Positions 55,518 through 62,370 of a stretch of 64,000 nucleotides of DNA are shown here, in pieces. The notes under the pieces are model-generated. The model was not told the DNA's origin. It worked only from the letters and a program-made list of their open reading frames with translations, and did not search any database. The stretch comes from Acinetobacter piscicola (lineage in GTDB: Bacteria > Pseudomonadota > Gammaproteobacteria > Pseudomonadales > Moraxellaceae), in NCBI RefSeq assembly GCF_002233755.1, contig NZ_NIFO01000001.1, positions 620,001 through 684,000 of the forward strand, given 5' to 3'. The position numbers were made by a program, and so were the translations under genes. Numbering within the stretch: position 1 is the first letter of the stretch; every line of letters begins with the position of its first letter.

Positions 55518-56588
55518 ATGAGATCAAACTATTTCCATCTCGATGAATTAGCTCAACTTGTTCAAGGTGAGCTAATTGGTCAATCCGATCTTGCTCTTAA
55601 TGGTCTAGCAAGTTTAGAACAAGCGCAGGCCAATCAAATCGCTTTTGTGAATGGCGATAAACATTTGAGTGCTGCACAAAACTCTAAAGCAGGCGCTTTG
55701 ATTGTTACAGCTGAAATAAAAGAACAGTTAAATAATCATCAAAATTTTATCGTCGTTGCCAATCCCTATCTTGCCTTTGCTATTTTAACCCACAAGTTTG
55801 AAATTAAAGTCAGCAAACGCGGTATTGAAAGCACAGCGCAAATTTCGTCATCTGCAATTATCGCAGATGATGCCTATATTGGTCATTATGTAGTCATCGG
55901 TGATGATTGTGTCATTGGTGCAAATACGATTATTCAATCACATGTCAAAATTGATGACGATGTAGAAATTGGTAAAGATTGCTTTATTGATTCACATGTA
56001 ACGTTGACCGGTCAAACAAAGATTGGTGATCGAGTCCGTATTCATGCCAATACAGTGATTGGTGGTGAAGGTTTTGGATTTGCGCCTTATCAAGGTAAGT
56101 GGAATCGAATCGCTCAATTAGGTTCGGTTCGTATTGGCAATGATGCACGTATTGGGTCAAATTGTAGCGTCGATCGTGGTGCTTTGGATGATACAATTAT
56201 TTCAGACGGTGTCATTATTGATAACCTTGTGCAAATCGCACACAATGTACAGATTGGTGAAAATACAGCGATTGCTGCCAAGTGTGGAATTGCGGGTAGC
56301 ACGATCATTGGCAAAAACTGTATCCTTGCTGGTGCTGTAGGTATTGTCGGACATATTAAAATTACAGATAATGTAACGATTACAGGAATGTCAATAGTCA
56401 CAAAAAATATTTCTGAAGCAGGTTCGTATTCTTCAGGTACGGGACAATTTGAAACAAATCATTGGAAAAGAACAGTTGTTCGCTTAAGACAATTAGCAGA
56501 TGTGCCATTGACCAAATTGGTAAAACAAATGGATCATATGCAGACTCAAATTGAGTCCATTGAATCAACTTTAAAATCGCGTAAATAA
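55518..56588 (+). CDS. lpxD: UDP-3-O-(3-hydroxyacyl)glucosamine N-acyltransferase
   Basis: 356 residues. An N-terminal uridine-binding domain ([18 protein letters not shown]) is followed by left-handed beta-helix hexapeptide repeats with [20 protein letters not shown] and the catalytic His in [13 protein letters not shown], then a C-terminal helix. It adds the second acyl chain in lipid A synthesis. fabZ follows by two bases. Confidence 0.96.
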   Translation: MRSNYFHLDELAQLVQGELIGQSDLALNGLASLEQAQANQIAFVNGDKHLSAAQNSKAGALIVTAEIKEQLNNHQNFIVVANPYLAFAILTHKFEIKVSKRGIESTAQISSSAIIADDAYIGHYVVIGDDCVIGANTIIQSHVKIDDDVEIGKDCFIDSHVTLTGQTKIGDRVRIHANTVIGGEGFGFAPYQGKWNRIAQLGSVRIGNDARIGSNCSVDRGALDDTIISDGVIIDNLVQIAHNVQIGENTAIAAKCGIAGSTIIGKNCILAGAVGIVGHIKITDNVTITGMSIVTKNISEAGSYSSGTGQFETNHWKRTVVRLRQLADVPLTKLVKQMDHMQTQIESIESTLKSRK

Positions 56589-56590
56589 TT

Positions 56591-57076
56591 ATGACTGAGT
56601 CTACATCTCTACCTTTTACGGTTCCTGAATTACCTATGCAAACTCAAACGATTCGTGAGTATTTACCACATCGTTATCCATTTTTGCTGGTTGATCGTGT
56701 AACAGAAGTTACAGAGAATGGAATTGTCGGGTACAAAAACGTTTCAATTAATGAAGAGTTTATGCAGGGGCATTTCCCTGGTTATCCTATTATGCCTGGT
56801 GTTTTGATCGTTGAAGCGATGGCACAAGTTTCAGGTGTATTAGGGTTTATTATGAATAATGAAAAGCCTAGACCGGGTTCTTTGTTTTTATTTGCAGGCG
56901 CTGAAAAGGTACGTTTTAAAAAACAAGTCGTTCCTGGTGACCAACTCGTGCTAAAATCTGAATTACTCATGCAAAAACGTGGCATTTACAAGTATTTATG
57001 TACTGCTAGCGTTGACGGCATGGTGGCAGCAACCGCTGAAATTATCATTTCTCATCAGAAATTAGAGCAGGCATGA
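56591..57076 (+). CDS. fabZ: 3-hydroxyacyl-ACP dehydratase FabZ
   Basis: 161 residues. The hot-dog fold signature is LPHRYPFLLVDRV and GHFPGYPIMPGVLIVEAMAQ with catalytic His and Glu. It dehydrates 3-hydroxyacyl-ACPs, the same pool used by LpxA and LpxD, so its place here balances fatty acid and lipid A synthesis. Overlaps lpxA by four bases. Confidence 0.97.
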   Translation: MTESTSLPFTVPELPMQTQTIREYLPHRYPFLLVDRVTEVTENGIVGYKNVSINEEFMQGHFPGYPIMPGVLIVEAMAQVSGVLGFIMNNEKPRPGSLFLFAGAEKVRFKKQVVPGDQLVLKSELLMQKRGIYKYLCTASVDGMVAATAEIIISHQKLEQA

Positions 57077-57861
57077 GCAATAACGATCTAATACACCCAA
57101 CCGCTATTATTGACGCATCGGCAGTAATAGCATCAGATGTTCAAATTGGTCCATACTCAGTTATTGGGCCACAAGTGACTATTGGAGCAGGCACCAGGCT
57201 CCATTCTCATGTTGTGATTGGTGGTTATACACGTATTGGACAAAACAACGAAATTTTTCAATTCGCCAGTGTTGGTGAAATTTGTCAAGACTTGAAATAT
57301 CAAGGTGAAGAAACTTGGTTAGAAGTCGGTGACAATAATAAAATTCGTGAACATTGCAGTTTGCATCGTGGCACAGTTCAAGACCAAGGACTGACTAAAG
57401 TGGGAAGCAATAACCTGCTTATGGTGAACACACACATTGCGCACGACTGTATCATTGGCGATAACAATATTTTTGCAAATAATGTTGGTATTGCGGGCCA
57501 TGTGCATATCGGTGATTTTGTCATCGTGGGTGGTAACTCAGGAATTCATCAATTCTGCAAAATTGACTCATACAGCATGATTGGTGGCGCTTCACTGATT
57601 CTTAAAGATGTTCCTGCTTATGTGATGGTGTCTGGAAATCCTGCACATGCGTATGGTATGAATGTTGAAGGTATGCGTCGTAAAGGCTGGTCTAAGAAGG
57701 TGATTCAGGGCTTAAGAGAATCATTTAAATTGATCTATAAAGAGAGTTTGACGACTGAACAAGCGATTGAAAAAATCCGTCAGGATATTCTTCCAGAAGT
57801 TGAAGAAGCGCAATTGCTGATTGATTCGATATTGGAATCTAAACGTGGAATTGTTCGTTAA
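57073..57861 (+). CDS. lpxA: UDP-N-acetylglucosamine O-acyltransferase
   Basis: 262 residues. Hexapeptide beta-helix repeats (IGPYSVIGPQVTIGAGTRLH), catalytic His in LLMVNTHIAHDCIIGDN, and the acyl-chain ruler region GGNSGIHQFCKID. It performs the first step of lipid A synthesis. It ends the run, followed by a strong terminator; lpxB, next in E. coli, is not here. Confidence 0.97.
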   Translation: MSNNDLIHPTAIIDASAVIASDVQIGPYSVIGPQVTIGAGTRLHSHVVIGGYTRIGQNNEIFQFASVGEICQDLKYQGEETWLEVGDNNKIREHCSLHRGTVQDQGLTKVGSNNLLMVNTHIAHDCIIGDNNIFANNVGIAGHVHIGDFVIVGGNSGIHQFCKIDSYSMIGGASLILKDVPAYVMVSGNPAHAYGMNVEGMRRKGWSKKVIQGLRESFKLIYKESLTTEQAIEKIRQDILPEVEEAQLLIDSILESKRGIVR

Positions 57862-57982
57862 TTCTGTTATTGAATAAGCAAGCTCAGGTATTGATCATAA
57901 ATTTTAGTAAAGAAATTTATGAAAATGTAAGCTGTACAAGTTTATAGATTACGCTCAAATACTGGGTATTCTGTATTTAATA

Positions 57983-58014
57983 TTAAAACCGACTGAAAGC
58001 AGTCGGTTTTTTTT
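57983..58014. terminator. Terminator of the pyrH-lpxA run
   Basis: AAAACCGACTG-AAAG-CAGTCGGTTTTTTTT, an 11-bp stem; also close to the convergent YcaQ-type gene stop. Confidence 0.95.
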
Positions 58015-59170
58015 ATGACTTATTTAAGATAGTGAGTGTATTCTCATGCAGTATTGGGCATTGATTAAACTCAGAAAATTTTTGTATTTCAGTTTTTAAT
58101 AGTTCGAAGAAATGCCTTTGATCTACAATGTTATTTTCTAAATGTAAGCTTAAAATTTCAAAGACCTTTTTAGTACGATGCGCTTTGCAATCTATACGTC
58201 CAACCAGTTGGTCGCCATATAAAATTGGTAGGCAAAAATATCCATAAATACGTTTAGGTTCAGTCACATAACATTCGATTTTATAATCAAATTTGAATAG
58301 GGAGTTTAAACGATCTCGATGAATCACAAGATTATCAAAAGGTGACAAGATTTTCACTTTAGCTACAGGAACTAGTGTTTGGTTTAATGAAGTGCTGTTC
58401 ACATAGTAATTTTGCCCATCTATATTCGTTAGATTTGTAATCAAGCCTTCTTCAAGATACTGGTTTAAAGCTTTTTGCATCGCTTCACGAATATCCTTTC
58501 CCGTTTTCAAATGTAGTAATTGTTTTAAAGTAAATACACCATGTGCTCTAAGTGTCGTATTCAATAAATATAAAGCATATTCGTCCAATGAAGGCTTACG
58601 TAGATCTAGTCTATCAGGTAGGCATGATTCTGTAAGGCTATAGACTTTTTCCATGCCTATGCGTTCGCTGATCATTAAATCGCCTTGCATAAAGAGCTGA
58701 TCAACTGAACGACGGGCGAGGCTACTATTCCACCAACCGCCTGTATTCTTTTTATTTTCTTTATCAATGTCTCGTAGCCGGATTTTTCCTTCAGCCTTTG
58801 CTCGAATGAGGATTTCATTCATCAGACGTTGATCACCACTGTTAAAATACCGATGTTTTCCATCACGTACTTTTTCCATACGAAGAAGTGCAAAGCGATA
58901 ATCTTGGATAGGTAAATAAGAAGCTGCGTGATACCAATATTCAAAAATTTGTTTTTGTTGAACTAAAAGATTGAGATGGTTTTGGTCATAATCTGCAACA
59001 CGACTCCATAAAATATGATGGTGCGCGCGCTCAATGACAGAGATTGTATCGATTTGCACATAACCTAAGTGTTCTATAGCTTGATGGGTTGCAGACAAGC
59101 CACTTCCAAAGGAAGACGGTGTCATTAAGCCTTGGTGTTGTAAAGCTAAACGTCTTAGTGACTCAATCAT
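58013..59170 (-). CDS. ycaQ: Winged-helix DNA glycosylase-like protein (YcaQ/AlkX type)
   Basis: 385 residues of the HTH_42 family. The catalytic-type QxD motif appears in GYVQIDTISVIERAHHHILW near residue 40; AlkX/YcaQ carries QxD and AlkZ carries QxQ. Other family blocks: EYWYHAASYLPIQDYRFAL and ILSPFDNLVIHRDR. E. coli YcaQ unhooks interstrand crosslinks and alkylated bases. Isolated gene with a terminator at its 3' side. Confidence 0.88.
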   Translation of the reverse strand: MIESLRRLALQHQGLMTPSSFGSGLSATHQAIEHLGYVQIDTISVIERAHHHILWSRVADYDQNHLNLLVQQKQIFEYWYHAASYLPIQDYRFALLRMEKVRDGKHRYFNSGDQRLMNEILIRAKAEGKIRLRDIDKENKKNTGGWWNSSLARRSVDQLFMQGDLMISERIGMEKVYSLTESCLPDRLDLRKPSLDEYALYLLNTTLRAHGVFTLKQLLHLKTGKDIREAMQKALNQYLEEGLITNLTNIDGQNYYVNSTSLNQTLVPVAKVKILSPFDNLVIHRDRLNSLFKFDYKIECYVTEPKRIYGYFCLPILYGDQLVGRIDCKAHRTKKVFEILSLHLENNIVDQRHFFELLKTEIQKFSEFNQCPILHENTLTILNKS

Positions 59171-59365
59171 AGGTAACTCTATACTAAAAATTAAGATTTA
59201 TAGATCGATTAAAAAGACTTAGAGGTGTTGATATATTTTTTGAATATGAAACAAAATCAAGTGTATCAAAATAAATCGATTCGTCAAAGTTTCTTTGTTG
59301 AATTGATTGTGATTCTAAAGTTGTCAGCTTACAATCGCATAAAATCCAAAAGATTGGGAATATGT

Positions 59366-59704
59366 ATGTTGCAAGATTTTGTAGAAGAGCAGAAATTAGT
59401 CTGTGAAGAGTTTGATTCTAAATATATTAAAGTGAATGAAACCGATTTAGTGGCAATTGCTAAACATACCTTAAATAAAGAGCCAATCGTTGGAATACGC
59501 AAAAAGCCTGATGCTGAAAATGTATCGTGGTTTATTTATGGTGGTGAATTGGAAGAAGGTAATGATTTCTTTGAAGTGATTACTGTAAAAGAACTTGAAG
59601 ATATTTTTCCAGACGCAATTCCGTATTTGTCTTTGGAAGAAGGTTTTAGATTTATGATTGATGCTGATGATTACGAAGATGTTTGGAAAGCCGATATTCT
59701 GTAA
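59366..59704 (+). CDS. Imm33-like immunity-domain protein
   Basis: 112 residues from ATG 59366; the frame opening at 59225 has no ribosome-binding site. The body reads EPIVGIRKKPDAENVSWFIYGGELEEG, with FPDAIPYLSLEEGFRFMID at the C-terminal side (shown in parts: GWxFxxGxE-like core, PYLSLEEGFRF). This matches my memory of the Imm33/DUF2185 immunity family of polymorphic toxin systems. No toxin gene lies nearby, so it would be an orphan. Very acidic. Confidence 0.6.
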   Translation: MLQDFVEEQKLVCEEFDSKYIKVNETDLVAIAKHTLNKEPIVGIRKKPDAENVSWFIYGGELEEGNDFFEVITVKELEDIFPDAIPYLSLEEGFRFMIDADDYEDVWKADIL

Positions 59705-59752
59705 TCAATGACGTGTTAATACAAATATTCAAACTTGTGGTGTGAAATCAAT

Positions 59753-60121
59753 ATGAAAAAAATGCTGTTGGGAATATTGGTGATATTTGTATCTGCACAA
59801 AGTTTTGCTGATCAAATGACACAGAAATTGACACAAGATGAATATAATAGAAAAATCCAAGAATATACAGATCAAGTCAATGCTACCAAACTGATTTTAG
59901 ATGAACCAGATTCAGTTACAGATGCTAAGCAACAGAAAGAGGCTTTTTGTTCACGTTTAGAGGCTTATCAGAACATATCCATGATTTCAAAAGAAAATAT
60001 TCAACTTGATACAGCGAATATGATGTTTGTGATAGCAAATAACTTTTTAGAGCGTCAAAAGCAGAGTCTTGAAGCATCTGGAATGACCAGTTCGGTATTT
60101 TGTTCATCTAAAGCAAAATAA
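59753..60121 (+). CDS. Secreted small hypothetical protein
   Basis: 122 residues from ATG 59753. A signal peptide (MKKMLLGILVIFVSAQSFA, cleaved before DQM) precedes a helical domain with two Cys (EAFCSRLEAYQN and SSVFCSSKAK) likely bridged in the periplasm. No family recognised. Starts 48 bases after the Imm33-like gene, so they may be co-transcribed. A CRP-type palindrome begins at its stop codon. Confidence 0.7.
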   Translation: MKKMLLGILVIFVSAQSFADQMTQKLTQDEYNRKIQEYTDQVNATKLILDEPDSVTDAKQQKEAFCSRLEAYQNISMISKENIQLDTANMMFVIANNFLERQKQSLEASGMTSSVFCSSKAK

Positions 60122-60138
60122 TGTGATATATTTCACAT
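60121..60138. promoter_or_regulatory. Perfect CRP/Vfr-type binding palindrome
   Basis: TGTGA-TATATT-TCACA (60122-60137) equals the CRP consensus TGTGA-N6-TCACA on both arms and is extended to ATGTGA...TCACAT. A second dyad, ATGTC-GTAAAAT-GACAT, lies at 60142-60158. Confidence 0.55.
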
Positions 60139-60169
60139 TCTATGTCGTAAAATGACATAAAACTGGCGC

Positions 60170-60322
60170 AGAATGACAAGATGAAAATCAAATAACTATA
60201 AATAATAGCAACATGAAGCAATACTATATTATTTGATTTTCCCTGGTCTGAATATGTGGTTTGTTTTAATGATCAATTCTAATTTGATCAAACCCCAAGC
60301 CCGCTTTTTAGCGGGTTTTTTA
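60170..60322 (+). ncRNA. Candidate small RNA with three stem-loops
   Basis: Downstream of the CRP-type site are AAAATCAAATAA (60184-60195) pairing perfectly with TTATTTGATTTT (60229-60240), TGATCAA / TTGATCA (60270-60290), and a terminal hairpin with T run (60300-60315). A start near 60171 would put the CRP site at about -41.5 and TAAAAC (60158) at -10. No gene of normal size fits. A 25-codon frame from ATG 60254 (MWFVLMINSNLIKPQARFLA...) overlaps the terminator and is less convincing. The transcript is inferred, not proven. Confidence 0.4.
60297..60322 (+). terminator. Rho-independent terminator without an upstream protein gene
   Basis: AAGCCCGCT-TTT-AGCGGG followed by TTTTTT; 176 bases after the previous stop codon, too far to be that gene's own simple terminator. 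Confidence 0.88.
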
Positions 60323-60488
60323 ATGATTTAGATTGCTATAACAGAACAGCTTTCAAATAAAAAGTTTGGTATGATTTTTAGCCATTATTATTGCCAACTT
60401 TCTAGAATCTGCTGACATTTCATAAATGACTTGTGCTGTATCCAAAATGTGTTAGTTAGAGTGATTCATTTAAAATAAAAGAGATCGT

Positions 60489-60677
60489 ATGAATTCTCAA
60501 AACATTAGCGATACTGAAAATCTACAGCAAGATGTGGCTACAGAGCATAGTCAAGAAGAACTGGGTCAAGAAGAGCAAAATCAAAAGCATACTTCAGATT
60601 GGACACCAGACATTGATATTGCCGCTGTCGGTGAGGTGATCGTAGGTTTCTTAGGGAATTTATTAGATGGCATGTAA
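60489..60677 (+). CDS. Small acidic hypothetical protein
   Basis: 62 residues. The N-terminal two thirds are Gln/Glu-rich and probably disordered (SQEELGQEEQNQKHTSDW). The C-terminus is hydrophobic and glycine-containing (IAAVGEVIVGFLGNLLDGM), perhaps an amphipathic membrane-contacting helix. No family recognised. Confidence 0.5.
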   Translation: MNSQNISDTENLQQDVATEHSQEELGQEEQNQKHTSDWTPDIDIAAVGEVIVGFLGNLLDGM

Positions 60678-60770
60678 CGCTTTAAGTTTCATGCTATTGC
60701 CAAAAAATTTAGGAGGGTGAAGACAGACGAATCCATCTTCATTGTGTTTAAGTTTTCAAATTTTGAAGTT

Positions 60771-61529
60771 TTATTCCGCGAGCAGTTTATTTAAATCCTT
60801 TGGTACACCTTGCTGACTTTGAATTTCTCCTTTGCTGTCTTTCCAAATCAGTGCAGGTGTTGCATAGAAACCATATTTATTCATCAATTCTGCATTGAAA
60901 TCCAATTTATCTGACAAATCTTTAGAAAGAACCATCGGCGGTGTCTCTTTAAGCTTAGATTTTCCATTAGAGAGATTGTATTGCTTAAAAAATTCAGCAG
61001 GGTTTGGGTTATCCAAAATAATTGAAGCCTCACGCTTACTCGATGGTCTGATGATACCCACCAGAATATGACGTAATTGAACTTTACCTGAGTCTACATA
61101 AGGACGTGCTTGTTTCCAAAAAGTATGGCAATAAGAACAATTAGGGTCATTGAAAACATAGATAATTTTCTCAGCATCAGTTTTTCCATCTTGAATCCAT
61201 GTTGATTTTTCAAGACTTTTCCAAATTTCATTAAGTACAGCACCTTTTACATGGGTATTAATCGCTTGTTCTGTTAAGTTTTGCCCAGACTGATTAAATA
61301 AGTCGCCAACCAAATAGTATTTCTGATCTTTTGAAATAAAAACAGTCGAAGGATATTCATCTTTAAAACCTGTCCAGCCGATTAACCCTTCGGGTGCATC
61401 AATTTGTTTAACAAATGTATAACCTTGTTTTTCTAACTTATTTTTTATCAAATCCACTTCTGCTGCAAATGCAACATGATTTGCCAGTATTCCAATGGTA
61501 AAAAGGCCTAAAGTTTTCAATGGCTTCAT
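60771..61529 (-). CDS. dsbG: DsbG/DsbC family periplasmic disulfide isomerase
   Basis: 252 residues with signal peptide (LGLFTIGILANHVAFA). N-terminal dimerisation domain, then thioredoxin fold with active site DPNCSYCHTFW (Cys131, Cys134) and cis-Pro in YGFYATPALIWKD. Length and the long linker fit DsbG rather than DsbC. It protects or isomerises single cysteines in the periplasm. It is last in the dsbD-tlpA-dsbG run, ten bases after the TlpA-like gene. Confidence 0.87.
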   Translation of the reverse strand: MKPLKTLGLFTIGILANHVAFAAEVDLIKNKLEKQGYTFVKQIDAPEGLIGWTGFKDEYPSTVFISKDQKYYLVGDLFNQSGQNLTEQAINTHVKGAVLNEIWKSLEKSTWIQDGKTDAEKIIYVFNDPNCSYCHTFWKQARPYVDSGKVQLRHILVGIIRPSSKREASIILDNPNPAEFFKQYNLSNGKSKLKETPPMVLSKDLSDKLDFNAELMNKYGFYATPALIWKDSKGEIQSQQGVPKDLNKLLAE

Positions 61530-61539
61530 TTGATTATTC

Positions 61540-62370
61540 CTAGTGTGATATCATTTTTTGAAGATAATGATCCAATGCTGCATGGGTGATTTCTCCCATA
61601 TGTGATTCAACAAGTTGACCTTGAGCATTGAAAAATAATGTACTGGGTAATCCATACATTCCAGTTTTTTGTGCTGTAATACTATTGGCATCCAGTAAAA
61701 CCCAATTTAAATTTAATGCATGTTGTTGCAAATAAGCTTGGACTGTTGCTGCATCTTCAGATTGATTGATGAAAACAAACTGGACATTTGGATAAGTTCT
61801 TTGAGCTTGATTCAATACAGGCATTTCACGGCGACATGGTGGGCACCAGCTTGCCCAAAGATTAATCACGGTTGGTTTACCGGTGAATTGAACCAGTCCA
61901 ACCTTTTGTTGTTGTAAATTACGAAGACTGACTTTTGGGAATTGTTGGTATTGCAAAATCGTTTGCTTATGAATATAGGTGCCTGAAAGTGAAATCGTAG
62001 TAAAAATACTCAATAAAATAACCAAAAATAATTTTTTAAGCTGATGATTTTTCCAAAATATCCATAAAAAAGCGCTGACTATTCCTGAAAAAAGATCAAA
62101 GCCTTTGTCCTGAATTTTTATAATTTCAATTAGATGTTGCAGATAAATATCCAAATTTAAGATAACAAATCCAATACGTGCACAGACTAAGCCAATTAAA
62201 ATTGCAGTCCAAATACTGTCTTTAAAGATAACCCATTGCATGCTGTTGATTGTAAAGCGATGACGAATATATTTTCCAAGTAGTAAGGCAACCGCAATTG
62301 CAACGGTGAGGATGATTAATCCCCACGGTAGCATGATTGGGCCTAAATGTATGGCTTGTGCGCTAATCAT
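61540..62370 (-). CDS. Lgt-like membrane domain fused to TlpA thioredoxin
   Basis: 276 residues. The N-terminal about 135 residues hold four membrane helices; IHLGPIMLPWGLIILT and RIGFVILNLDIYL resemble the N-terminal half of prolipoprotein transferase Lgt without its catalytic part. A periplasmic TlpA/ResA-type domain follows with INLWASWCPPCRREMPVL (Cys176, Cys179) and YGLPSTLFFNAQG with cis-Pro. It probably passes electrons from DsbD to DsbG or another substrate. It overlaps the dsbD stop by four bases. Confidence 0.87.
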   Translation of the reverse strand: MISAQAIHLGPIMLPWGLIILTVAIAVALLLGKYIRHRFTINSMQWVIFKDSIWTAILIGLVCARIGFVILNLDIYLQHLIEIIKIQDKGFDLFSGIVSAFLWIFWKNHQLKKLFLVILLSIFTTISLSGTYIHKQTILQYQQFPKVSLRNLQQQKVGLVQFTGKPTVINLWASWCPPCRREMPVLNQAQRTYPNVQFVFINQSEDAATVQAYLQQHALNLNWVLLDANSITAQKTGMYGLPSTLFFNAQGQLVESHMGEITHAALDHYLQKMISH

